From: Hofstenia miamia
Lineage: Eukaryota > Xenacoelomorpha > Acoela
Direction of reading: 5' to 3'
Length of the DNA: 25,176 nucleotides
NCBI GenBank assembly: GCA_004352715.1
Contig: SCFE01000076.1
Coordinates: forward strand, 1,881,118-1,906,293
This document shows positions 7,971-17,316 of the stretch, one piece after another. Both the position numbers and the translations under genes were made by a program. Each line of letters opens with the position of its first letter. Position 1 is the stretch's first letter. Under the pieces are notes generated by a model. It saw nothing but the letters and a program-made list of their open reading frames with translations. It searched no databases and was not told the DNA's origin.

Positions 7971-9757
7971 CAATTAGTGCTCAACTTGTTCTTGACAATG
8001 CTTCGATTTATGTCAATTTTTTTCCAACATCGTTTACTGATGGGAAGACGTTTCCATATTTCCATCCTCTAAGTAAAATAAAGAATGCCACATTTGGATA
8101 TTGGGGTTATACCTTACAATTTCCATTTTGTTATCAAACATCAGCAGAAGTTTATATCGTTCATGCCGATCCTAAATTTAAAGATTTTAATACTACAATG
8201 ACTGCACTTAAACACTGTGCATTTAAAGATAAACGGAATTCTTGTGATCGAAAATACATAGGACTATACGCAATTATTTCTGCAATTCGAATGCCTTTTG
8301 GAGCAGAAATTCTAAAACCATTCTCAATTGAAAACTATCGAAAGTTGGAGCAGACATACAGAGAACTTGCTGATTACTTGGTTTCAAAATCAAACAGTGT
8401 TGGTACACATTGTCTTGGTAAAAATGTAACCTTTTCAGGATCGCACACACTGTATAGCTGTGAAGGTAAATCTGGGGTGATTAATTTGATAGAGATCGAA
8501 GTGAATAATGATAAGGATCTGTTTTGGTTGCATACATTTATTACCATCATAGTTGACAATGACGACAAAATGATAAACTATGTAAGTCTGAACGGACTTT
8601 TTGGTATTAACACGATTAATGATACATTCCAATCTGTTGTAAATGGAATATCCCAATCGCCTTGTAATGCTGGACTATTCAGAGGTGCATTTAAGCTTCC
8701 TATTCCGTTTAAGAAAAGTGTTCATGTGATTATTCATAGCAGAAATTTGTCAAAAATATTTTACGATATTTCTGTTAATTTCAGTACTCTTCAAGAACAT
8801 ACATCCCGCTTAAAAATTGTTCAAACAATTTACAAATTACAACCACCTAAAAATGCCAAAGTTCTGTTAAACGAATACGGGTCAACTGGTAGATATGTTG
8901 GAATTGCTCTATCTCTTTGGAATCCTGTTCGCTATCCATATATTGAGACAGACATTGATATTTGGAAGGATGGATTAAACCTTCCAGTTTCCTATGGAAC
9001 TGGTTTAGAAGATCATTTTGGCTATAGTAAGAGCTGTCGCGGAAGCTTAAAATCCTTATATTTTTTTGGTTGCACGAGAAAATCGGATTTTTTGCACAAT
9101 CTACCTATGAGCCTAAGATTCTATCGTTATCATTTTTTTGATCCCGTGTTTTTTTACAGCTCCTTGGAAATTGCTTTGGAGGGAGAGGGAAAAAATATTC
9201 GCTTAGAAAAAAATGTCCCAGCAGACGAAATGGTTCACTTAGATGCTAAAAAGGTAGAATTTATTACTGCAACTGTGTTTTTATACATTGAAAAATCTAA
9301 AACAAGACAGATTTTGGTTGACAAATTCGAAATAGGCAATAGATCGTCTAGATCTCTTCATCAATTTTCAATAAAAGAACCAAACTTAGATTGTAATGTA
9401 GTTGGAACTGCTCAATACACTGGAAGTAAACATAGAACTACAAACATTAAACCAACTGTATGCAACGTGAAATCCCCATTTACAATAAATTTCCGTGCAA
9501 GATCGCAAAAAGACCTTATAATTAGAAGACACTTTCATTGTGTGCCTTATGAATGGAATGAGGAAGCGAATGTGTTCTTGAATAACAAATTCATTGGAAG
9601 ATGGTTTGTGCCCAAAAGTTCACTTAACGCCACGAACCAATTTTGCGACTATGAAATTGCGATTGACAAAAAATTCCTTAAAAATATAAACCACCTTAAG
9701 CTACAGCCTTTGACAAAATGGAGAGATTTTAAGCTCGAGTTTTTTGCAATTGTATAA
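7971..9757 (+). CDS. GH172/DUF2961-like glycoside hydrolase, terminal exon
   Basis: It encodes residues 88-682, counting from the first full codon at 6722. The first jelly-roll-like module ends with FPYFHPL...WGYTLQFPF, matching the PFxxPLxG...YYxYLPIPY pattern. A second module (about 253-360) has EGKSGVINLIEIE, LNGLFG and KLPIPFKKS, matching the LGDFFG...PMPFxKS pattern. The third segment has GRYVGIAL, YIETDIDIWKDG, GTGLEDHF and YRYHFFDPVFF, matching EGDExxxVDGE...GTGTEDYF...YRFHIxDP. E413 (YIETD) and E434 (GLED) are 21 residues apart, the spacing of the nucleophile and acid/base glutamates (270 and 291) I recall for the founding GH172 enzyme, a difructose dianhydride I synthase/hydrolase. 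The C-terminal region (about 590-682: IIRRHFH, AN-VFLNNKFIGRWF) matches the beta-domain of long bacterial members. The frame opens well before the ATG at 8198, so that ATG is not the start. Substrate unknown; a furanoside is a guess from the family. Confidence 0.88.
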
Positions 9758-9890
9758 TTATTGTTCCAAGCAATTGTATATTCTGTAAATTATTGTAGGA
9801 TTTTTTCGATTGAATTTGTTTCCATGCCGTAATTTATACTGTAGTAAATACAATAAGACTTTTATATTTCACTATGTATATTAAAATCTT
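9758..9890 (+). promoter_or_regulatory. probable 3' UTR with candidate poly(A) signal
   Basis: AT-rich sequence follows the TAA stop. The first plausible polyadenylation hexamer is the variant ATTAAA at 9880-9885, about 120 bp after the stop. CAATAA near 9851 is another weak option. No canonical AATAAA occurs close by. Confidence 0.3.
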
Positions 9891-10980
9891 AAAGCATTAT
9901 TTCCCAAGTTAATTTTGATTTTTTTATATACTTGCTTAAATATCTTTTTCATGAAAATTGTCCACATTGTAAATTTGGATGAATCTATATTGCAAATGAC
10001 TTGTTAATGCTTATTAATGTCTTACATTTTATAATATAATTGGAAAGAATTTGGTTCTTCTGATTATATGATGAATATATGATTCCAAAGTGTTTCGATT
10101 AAAAATGCCTTATTATTATTAGCCTTAATCTAAGCCATAAAACATTAGCTTTCAGGTCATTGAATATAAGACACCTCATTAGTCGATTCAATTTTCTCCA
10201 AAGTCCATAGATTTGCAGGGTCACTAAGTGCTTTTAATGACAAATTCCAAGCGTCACGTGAATTTGTTGCTAAAGCATTAGTTTTTTAAGGAAAATGCGA
10301 ATATTTTTGCTGTTTAAAATGAGTTCGGACGGTGGTTGACCATCAAGTTCACAACACTTAACTAATTGAGACAAGCACAACACAAACATTTGCTGACGCT
10401 CTTAATGCTAAAAAAGACACAATTTTGAAACAATTTTTTCAAATTGATTATTGCTACTTATCATTTAAAAGAGGTTGAGCGAGGAAAGCAAATTTATAGT
10501 AAACTTTTAAAAAATCTGTTTCTTGAAATAAGTTAATAGCAGTTGACAATGTGAAAATGCTTTTGGAGGATACGAGATTTAATACATATAAACATCGCAA
10601 GAAGCTCTTCAATGGCGGTCAGAATCTTCTATGTGTACCGAAATAATACCTGGAAATTTATTGGAAAGTCTAAGGTGTTGAAATTTTGAATTTTTTCTAA
10701 AATGTGAAAGAAGTTTTCAAATGAAGTTAATGTTTATGGTATATATTATGAATAACGCTAGTACCATTTTGGTAATTAGGGTAATTTTGATATCAACCTA
10801 GCGACTTACACTTAATCATATTCAGAAAATTTTTGTATATTGATTTCTTAATATAATTTTTGTGACTGGCTGTTGCTTTAGTATCGTTCGCATAAAAATT
10901 TAATAGAAAAAAATGATTTAGGCCTAGTATTCAATATTGGAATGTGCATTGAATTTTCAGTAATTTTCAACGAGATAAAA
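9891..10980. other. unannotated AT-rich intergenic stretch
   Basis: No open frame of useful length, no inverted repeats and no tandem structure seen on either strand. Confidence 0.5.
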
Positions 10981-10987
10981 GGCGGAT

Positions 10988-11312
10988 ATCCAATAAACAA
11001 TAACACGTTTTATATACGTCTTATATTGGAAAAAATGTTGTAATTGTAGGACGTATTCTTCTAAACGGCTTGCTGAATGCCATCTAATATCCACCGATGA
11101 TATTGTAAAACGTTTTCTAAAAATCTTCTTTATATCTTCTAAACGTCTTCTAATCGCTTTCTAAATCATTTCTAATTGTTTGAAACACGTCTTCTACACC
11201 TGACATAGATGCAATTTCCAAACGTTCACTAGAAGTTTTCTTTGCGTTTTTCTAAACCATTTTAAGTTCTGTTTTAAGATGTTCTCTAAATGACTCATTG
11301 CTTATTGGGTTA
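10988..11312. mobile_element. possible small inverted-repeat element carrying the 11-bp minisatellite
   Basis: CCAATAAACAATAACACG (from about 10991) and, read on the minus strand from about 11309, CCAATAAGCAATGAGTCA are similar in inverted orientation (roughly 16 of 21 positions including the following TTT). The array of 11-bp units lies between. No target duplication was established. It could instead be a chance match in AT-rich DNA. Confidence 0.3.
11113..11200. repeat. degenerate minisatellite with an 11-bp period
   Basis: Eight consecutive 11-mers align without gaps: TTTTCTAAAAA, TCTTCTTTATA, TCTTCTAAACG, TCTTCTAATCG, CTTTCTAAATC, ATTTCTAATTG, TTTGAAACACG, TCTTCTACACC. The consensus is TCTTCTAAACG. 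Weaker units of 11-12 bp appear on both sides (CTTCTAAACGG near 11060 and several TTCTAAA phrases to 11290). Confidence 0.75.
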
Positions 11313-12188
11313 TATACGAGGTTCGTTATTGCTAATCGCATAGTTCTATTCCTTCAAATTATGATTTTAACTTGACTTCCATTATATGACTATATAAATG
11401 ACTTAGACAGCCACTGTTTATGACTTTTCAATTTTTGAAAACACATAAAACATATAGTAACCTAAAATAGAAGTACTAAATTTGATACGTAGTATAACTC
11501 TACTTATTCAAAAATATTTAGGAATGGCGGGTTTTCATCATGAACATTGTAAAAAACGACTTACAAGTACAATGCAAAAGTAATAACAAAATTTCTTGTT
11601 AAGTATATATATATATATATATAGAAATTTCACTTGCTTTTCAAATATAGCAATTTAAACTTCAATCTACTTCAAAGTGTAGATGTCATCTAGCTTTCTT
11701 GATGATATTCTTGAAAAATTTTCAATGAAAATTCAGTCTTCCTTACTTATGATGACGTTAGAAATTCAGCACGAAATTTTCAAAAACTGCATTGAATATC
11801 AAGATTACATAGCAAATCATTGATATGAGTGTTAAGACGACCGCATCTTATAGATACCTACATATGAATATTTTTTGCCTTAATCCTACCAAAAAATCTA
11901 TTTCAGCATTAAAACTGCAACATAAAGTGATTTAAGAATTCAGTTTTAAGATTATAGGCTAAATTTCTGGTGAATTATATAGAACTTTGGATACAAATTT
12001 TGGTAGAAAATAGCTTTAGCTTTTCGAATATTGATTCTTATCAATAATTGATTACAGAATTAATATTTCCTGCTTATTAAGGATTATTACTAATAGGAAT
12101 TTCGTTAATAGGAAATTACGAAGTTTTTCCTAAAATTTGTGTATTTTTCTTTTAATTACCTGTTTCAATCTTTTACCGGAATCACAAT
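11313..12188. other. unannotated AT-rich stretch with one TA microsatellite
   Basis: A (TA)n tract lies at about 11604-11623. No gene or transposon signal otherwise. Confidence 0.5.
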
Positions 12189-12208
12189 TATATATATATA
12201 TATATATA

Positions 12209-12254
12209 TAGGATTTCCACAAAGTCTCTTTTCAATTTGAAAAATTTATTATAA
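12209..12254. repeat. left terminal inverted repeat of the mariner element
   Basis: It pairs with 13458-13503. Conserved blocks are TCCACAAAGTCTCTTT and CAATTTGAAAAATTTATTA, with a few substitutions. Confidence 0.85.
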
Positions 12255-12317
12255 AAGCAATTTATGAGATATCTTTATCAGATTTTTTTCATTTTACTAA
12301 GTATTTATTAAAGTTTT

Positions 12318-13358
12318 TTAACAATATTTAAAGACATCTATTTGAGCACCATTAGTTGCGCGAAGAACATCTAGTCGGAACTCTATTTCTTGTAGCTGTA
12401 GCATAGGTCCATCAATGGTGGTAATGGCATTCCGAATCCTTAGCTTTAAGTCAGCAATGTCACGTACTTTTGTTCAGTACAAGATATCTTTTACATAACC
12501 CCATAAAAAGAAGTCTAAGGGAGTGATATCTGGCAAACGTGGTGGCCACGGGATTGGTTCATCCCTTCCGATCCATCAGGTCTGGAAATGTTTGATTGAG
12601 GAACTGACGAACATGACGTTTCCAATATGGTGGTGCACCATCTTGCTGGAAGATAATGGATAGTTGTAGCTCAATCAGTTGTGGTGCCAGATATTCGGTT
12701 AGAAACTGAAGGTAAACATCTACATTAATTGTTGCTTCGTTGAAGAAAACTGACCCAATTTTTCGATCAAACATGACTCCACACCATACATTCACTTTTG
12801 GACTAGTCCGGTAAAGCTCCCTAGTCTCATGGGGTTTTGCTGACCCCAGATTCTTACATTGTGTCTGTTTAATTTCTCTGAAACATGCAAAGTTGTCTTG
12901 TCACTAAAACAGACTCGCGTAAGGAATGCTTCATCATCAGAAATGCGTCCCAGCATTTCTACAGCAAACTCTCTTCGTTTTGGCTTGTCATTTGGCTCCA
13001 GAGCCTGTAACAGTTGCACTTTGTAAGAGTACAACCGTAAGTTCTTGTGGAGGACCTTATGCGCTGTTGAACGCAGTAGTTGCAACTCTCTGGCAGCAAT
13101 GCGGATTGACTTTGTAGGAGAGCGAGTAAAGGCTTGTGAAACATGATCGATGTTTTCCTCAGATGTTCTTGTTCGCCCGCTCTTTTCTCTATCAAATACG
13201 GTCCCTGTCTCCATAAATTTCTTGTGCCATGCACGAATGGAAGGACGGGATGGAGGATTTCTTCCATACCTATTTCTGTAGTTTCTTTGAGTCTAAACAT
13301 CCGATTTGGTTTCAATAAACCACGGTACACATTGTACTTTTTCTTGAGGAGTAGCCAT
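12318..13358 (-). pseudogene. DD41D mariner transposase, disrupted
   Basis: Begins MATPQEKVQCVPWF at 13358 and would end at the stop at 12318-12320, about 347 codons including breaks, close to full length. The N-terminal helix-turn-helix region (GRTRTSEEN, STAHKVLHKNL) and the core motifs VCFSDKT (first Asp), VNVWCGVM, IIFQQDGAPP (second Asp) and SLP-PDITPLDFFLWGY-like (third Asp, here LPDITPLDFF) are recognisable. The spacing in intact relatives gives DD41D, the rosa-like group of mariners often found in arthropods. Four lesions are seen: a TAG after residue 21, a one-base loss near the NPH/NPM site (about 12825), a shift just before the IGRDE segment (about 12570), and a TGA within the C-terminal part after VKDILY. 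The SDE motif is changed to SDK. It is inactive. Confidence 0.88.
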
Positions 13359-13360
13359 TT

Positions 13361-13455
13361 TGGTACGGCAATATCGTATAATTCTCAATATCGTATAATG
13401 TAGAATTTGATACGGCAATATCGTATAATTTTCAACATCGTATAGTGTAAACTGC
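13361..13455. repeat. tandem duplication, 47-bp period, two copies
   Basis: TGGTACGGCAATATCGTATA at 13361 recurs as TGATACGGCAATATCGTATA at 13408. Each copy itself contains two TATCGTATA-like phrases. It lies in the 5' untranslated region of the mariner, just upstream of the transposase start. Confidence 0.8.
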
Positions 13456-13457
13456 TT

Positions 13458-13503
13458 TTGTAATAAATTTTTCAAATTGTAAAGAGACTTTGTGGACACC
13501 CTG
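13458..13503. repeat. right terminal inverted repeat of the mariner element
   Basis: Partner of 12209-12254. It ends GTGGACACCCTG before TA. Confidence 0.85.
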
Positions 13504-13644
13504 TATATAGCCTAATTGTTCATTCGCTCGTTCTTATTAGCGTTTTTTAAAAACAGTACTTCAGTAAATTTCGAGCTATTTGTTCTAAGAAATATTTCGA
13601 AATTCTCTTTAATTTCTTACAAATATATTTTACATCCTAAATAC

Positions 13645-14411
13645 CCTCTTAATTGTTCATACATCCTGGTGTTAAAGTGTCTCTTGGTGTCTCCGATGTA
13701 AGGATGATAGTGTTCTTCACATTAGTATTTATTGCAATTGAAAAAACCAGAATTTTTTCATAGGATTTTTGTAGCTAAAATATTCAGATGTTTTTTTTAT
13801 GTTAGTATTGGAACAATCTCCAAGTCTTGTATTTATGTTTTTAATTTTTCATTTTGAAAATTCTTTTCTTTCTTTTTTCTGGCATTACTTGGTTACGTAT
13901 TATGCTATTTGAAGTTAATGCTTTGTCAATGAATTTATTTATTAATTTATTTGGATAACAATATTGTTCTAAGATCATGTAGTGGTTTGATATTGAATCA
14001 ATAAAATTGTTATAATTGTTTTATATTTGACGTTGCAGTATGATAAGAGTGGAACATATAGATCATTATTATTAGGTTTTCTGAATATCTTAGTTTCATA
14101 ATGGTCTTTGAAAATTTTTATCGTTATTTCAAAAAATTTATTGAAATATTGGATTTTTCTACAATAAATTTCAATTCTTCTAGGCAGTTATTCATGAAAC
14201 TGTTGAATATGTGTTTTTCATTTGGATCTTCAAGGATTATAATAATGTCGTTTACATAACGATACCTGACATTAATAATCACAATTATTGATGTGTCAAT
14301 CGATTTGGCAAACAAATTTAATAATACCCTGAGGTAAGCTACCGAATTTCCAATTGTTCCAATTGTCCAATGCCATGGATAGTAACGTGAAAATACCCAA
14401 ATATGTTGCAA
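13645..14411 (-). pseudogene. Penelope-like retroelement relic: reverse transcriptase and GIY-YIG remnant
   Basis: On the minus strand, 14124-14411 encodes an RT-like piece with RYRYVNDIIIIL (14247-14267 for the core). This is the YVDD active site of Penelope-like RTs with the first Asp changed to Asn, followed by FNSFMNNCLEELKF and INFLK, matching the usual INFLDL strand. After a frame change the homology continues (HYETKIFRKPNNNDLYVP), the FxIYRKPTxTDxY segment of these elements. Downstream, 13645-13740 encodes YIGDTKRHFNTRMYEQ, which matches the YIG...R...H core of the GIY-YIG endonuclease domain that follows the RT in Penelope-like elements. Stops and frameshifts are present throughout. 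Gene order RT then GIY-YIG on one strand supports one element. Confidence 0.7.
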
Positions 14412-14439
14412 TCTAAAGTTATTTCAAATAGATTTTATA

Positions 14440-14620
14440 AATGCATACAAATTTCTTTAGCATATATTTTAGAAAGACATTGAAAAGTTATCAGGACCAC
14501 TGCCATGTAGTTTCAAAAAATCGAATTGCTTTATAAAATCTTCTAAATTTATGTCAACTATCTTTAGTTCGACTTTTTCAAATGAAAAATTGTCTTCAGT
14601 GCAAGTTAATAGAGTATTCG
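14440..14620 (-). pseudogene. LINE reverse transcriptase fragment (N-terminal part)
   Basis: The minus-strand frame at about 14471-14597 reads EDNFSFEKVELKIVD..., then IKQFDFLKLHGSGPDNFSMS. This is the start of the RT domain of jockey/CR1-type LINEs (V..L..L...KS.GPD.I...FLK). It precedes the Penelope-like piece but is of a different RT class, so two insertions probably lie side by side. Too short to assign a family. Confidence 0.5.
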
Positions 14621-14696
14621 AATGAAAATATTTAAGAGATTAGCTTTTCAATATGAATAGAAAATATTCATTGAAGATAAATCAAGGAATTCCTTT

Positions 14697-14788
<92 letters not shown>

Positions 14789-14832
14789 GTATATGTATGT
14801 GTATATGTGTACGTATATGTATATGTATATAC
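14697..14832. repeat. (TA)n microsatellite with TATG/TGTA interruptions
   Basis: A long TA array grading into TATGTATA-type variants. The Tyr/Ile-repeat frames across it are artefacts of the repeat. Confidence 0.95.
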
Positions 14833-15169
14833 ATAATGAAATTTGGAATTTCTTGAAATCATTAAAACTTCAATGAATTTGCGTGAACGGGTTTCTTAAT
14901 CCAAGTTTGTAGATATCGCTTTGCTTCCCCAACTTATGAGACTGAACACTAATCACAACTATATTCTTATGCAATGAAGGAAGTCAAGTGTATCGGAATA
15001 GGATACCTAAAAATGATGAAGTCTTTGTTGAAGTAAATGTTATTATTCTTGTTTCATAATTGCGTTTTTTTTTATTAATGCGTTGAATTTGTTGCCTTAG
15101 TTACTATTGTTGTTCTTCAATATATGCGATCATTTTGATTCTATTTTGTAATTTGTTCTGAATCAAGAA
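14833..15169. other. unannotated stretch between RT relics
   Basis: No motif found. It may hold unrecognisably decayed parts of the neighbouring retroelements. Confidence 0.4.
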
Positions 15170-15174
15170 AAATT

Positions 15175-15310
15175 AGTTGTTATTATTTTCCTCCGTTTCG
15201 TATTTAAATTTGTTCGAGTTTAAATGGTTATTCATAAATTGTTGAAATTCATCGAGGTCATTACTGTTTTTGAATATGCAAAAGATATTAACATATCGAT
15301 ACAAAATAAT
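15175..15310 (-). pseudogene. second Penelope-like RT fragment
   Basis: On the minus strand, LYRYVNIFCIF (about 15270-15304) and DLDEFQQFMNNHLNSNKF then KYETEEN give the active-site strand and following helix of a Penelope-like RT. The YVDD is reduced to YVNI, so both Asp residues are gone or changed. It differs too much from the fragment at 14124-14411 to be its recent duplicate. Stops follow on the downstream side. Confidence 0.55.
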
Positions 15311-15861
15311 GGTTTGAAATTTGATTTTAAACCTTGAAAATGTAAATACTTTGCATGCTTTATAAATCGAGAATGATTGATGTGATCTTTCGTTGTTTAT
15401 TAACCTTAAACAGCCTAGCGTCAGCTTTAAAGGACAAACACATTTAAAAGAATTTTCTCCAAGCCTATCTCCAAATTTGAAAATCTTGGGGCATGGGTAG
15501 GTCTATTGGGGAACTTACTTTAATGCAATGTTGAAAATTTCTATTAAAGCTTATTGCTATGGCAGAGATTGGTGAATAGATATTTCTTAGAAATTTCCGT
15601 ATTTTTGAAAAAGATTTCAATTTTCTCTATACCTAGTATTAATGTATTTAGAAGGTTTTGAGCCCCTGGAGGCAACAAAGAAATTTGACTGCTTCTTAAT
15701 ATGTGCAAAGATATTCGAAACCCATTGAGACGTCCCGTGTGCAAAGTCAGAGGTCGCGGGCTGAACACACGCCTTAATGGGACAAGGCTAGCGTTCGAAT
15801 TAGAGCGAAAAAGAAAGAAGACTTTCTATCATGTGGTGCTTTCAGATTGAGCACACCATTA
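15311..15861. other. unannotated stretch
   Basis: A 74-codon frame on the minus strand (15544-15768) is open but has no motif. Positions 15650-15800 are locally GC-richer (CCCGTGTGCAAAGTCAGAGG), suggesting an old transposon piece. Confidence 0.4.
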
Positions 15862-16490
15862 AATTATAAATTTTCGACCAAATGGAAGCAACACCGAACT
15901 TTAACTCAATTTATAGATCTTTCAATCATTAAACGTGCCGTGCGTAATTTCAGAAGTCTCCTCTATCACCTGGTTATTAACTATATTAGTTTTTGAGACA
16001 TAAGCTCTTAAAAATGTTTTCAAGAACTAAAAAAATTATTGAAAATTCCAAAAAGTTTGAGGTTAACCAATTTTTTGAGAATGAAAACAGTTTTCTGGGG
16101 CTTTCAGACATCACACGTCTTTCTTCGTGTTTTGTTGAAGTTATTTGAATTTATTTTTTCCTTAATTAATTTTTAAATTTTCACTAAGTAAATTTAAAGC
16201 TTTCATATTTTTTATTTTAAATTAAAAAAGGTTACAAGTTGCAATGCTTAATGACATATTGTCATCAAACATCTAATTGAGTTTTCGCTAAATTTACTGA
16301 AAAAATACATTCATTATTAATGCTGTTACTCAATTATTTACTACCTCTATTCGCGAAACTTGACAATATGACATCTGCCTTTCGGTCAATGTTATTGTAA
16401 GAAAATTATTGTGAGATGTCAGTGATATATGTGGGAAACACTGTATTATTAGAAAATGAATATTTACATTTAATATTACACTATGCGAAA
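15862..16490 (+). repeat. dispersed repeat, copy 1 of 2
   Basis: Starts AATTATAAATTTTCGACC and matches 24251-25000 in the same orientation with few differences. The first ~160 bp are almost identical. A 42-codon frame beginning TKWKQHRTLTQF is shared by both copies, ending at the same TGA. Flanks before the start are unrelated in the two copies, so the left border is real. Copy 1 lacks the 129-bp segment present in copy 2. Confidence 0.9.
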
Positions 16491-17091
16491 TTGTTGAAGC
16501 AAATTATTGTTTGAAGTGATGAAGGTATAAAGCATATCATTATTGGACGTTGGTGAACATTTTAGCACTCACTCTATTCAGAGGCTAACAAACAGTAAGG
16601 GCTAGGAAGGCTTGAGACCCTCCAAAAATTTTTTCAGTTTGGCTCAAGTGCACACTTATTTTTGCATTAAATTTGTATAAATTAATCATTTTGGCTTTGC
16701 ATAAAAAAATATATTGCTGTAATATTCCATTATTACGCTAATTGTGAAAATCAAAGAGTTATTATCCAAATATCAACACAATACACTAAAATTAGACTAA
16801 TATTGTACATAAAGTACTTGGAAAAATGGCATAAACATATTGAATATTTATATTGTTTTATTTAAGAACTGTTGTTGAAAGAACTCTTTTCATAATGATT
16901 TTACGTATTTCGAAAATCTGTATAAAATTCACGGAAGTATTTTGATGTATATAATTTGGAAGAATTACAATTCTATTTAAATAAAAAGATCTGATTGATT
17001 CCTTTCTTATATTTTTTGATTGAAAGATTGTAAGGTTAGACGAACGAAGACAATTGTTTGTTGGTAGATATTCTGATATTAATTTAAAACA
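16491..17091. other. unannotated AT-rich stretch
   Basis: TTTATT near 16857 would read AATAAA on the minus strand and could be the poly(A) signal of the small frame at 17092-17316. Nothing else seen. Confidence 0.4.
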
Positions 17092-17316
17092 TTAGTGTGA
17101 AGACATTGGGCCTCCTCTGATTCTGGCGTAGGTTGTGGGGTCACCTGCATGGATATTTTGATAAGCATAATAAAGTACTTTATCAAACAAACAGAATACA
17201 CCCACTGACAAAGCGCTCATACTCATTGCATAATTAAACATGGACACCTTTGCAAGGTACATGGAATACCAAGACATCACACAGCACAATTCGTTTGATT
17301 TTGTTTCCGACTTCAT
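17092..17316 (-). CDS. possible small membrane protein or exon, unknown
   Basis: A 74-codon frame from ATG at 17316 to TAA at 17092. The interval is visibly richer in GC than its AT-rich surroundings, as the real exons of the window are. It encodes a charged and Cys-containing N-terminus (MKSETKSNELCCVM), a hydrophobic middle (about residues 24-50, VSMFNYAMSMSALSVGVFCL) that could span a membrane, and a polar tail ending RIRGGPMSSH. I do not recognise the family. It could be a single-exon small gene, one exon of a larger gene, or a transposon fragment. An AATAAA on the same strand lies about 230 bp downstream. Confidence 0.35.
   Translation of the reverse strand: MKSETKSNELCCVMSWYSMYLAKVSMFNYAMSMSALSVGVFCLFDKVLYYAYQNIHAGDPTTYARIRGGPMSSH

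Larger units (their letters stand above)
12189..13503 (-). mobile_element. mariner-type element (DD41D), inactive, inserted in a TA tract
   Basis: The terminal repeats are clear. The left end from about 12209 (GGATTTCCACAAAGTCTC..., then CAATTTGAAAAATTTATTA) and the right end, read on the minus strand from 13503 (CAGGGTGTCCACAAAGTCTC..., with the same continuation), agree over about 45 bp. The left terminus has drifted (TAGGATTTCC versus CAGGGTGTCC). TA target duplications fit at 12207-12208 and 13504-13505. The left end abuts a (TA)n run at 12189-12210, included here, so the element probably jumped into a microsatellite. The single gene on the minus strand is broken. Confidence 0.88.

Noticed and set aside
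8374-8656. Minus-strand frames inside the GH172-like terminal exon
   Set aside because: Shadows of the coding strand with no motif.
12926-13403. Plus-strand and alternative minus-strand frames over the mariner
   Set aside because: Shadows of the degenerate transposase; 12959-13330 (minus) is merely its shifted frame.
14653-14856. Tyr/Ile-repeat frame
   Set aside because: Translation of the TA microsatellite.
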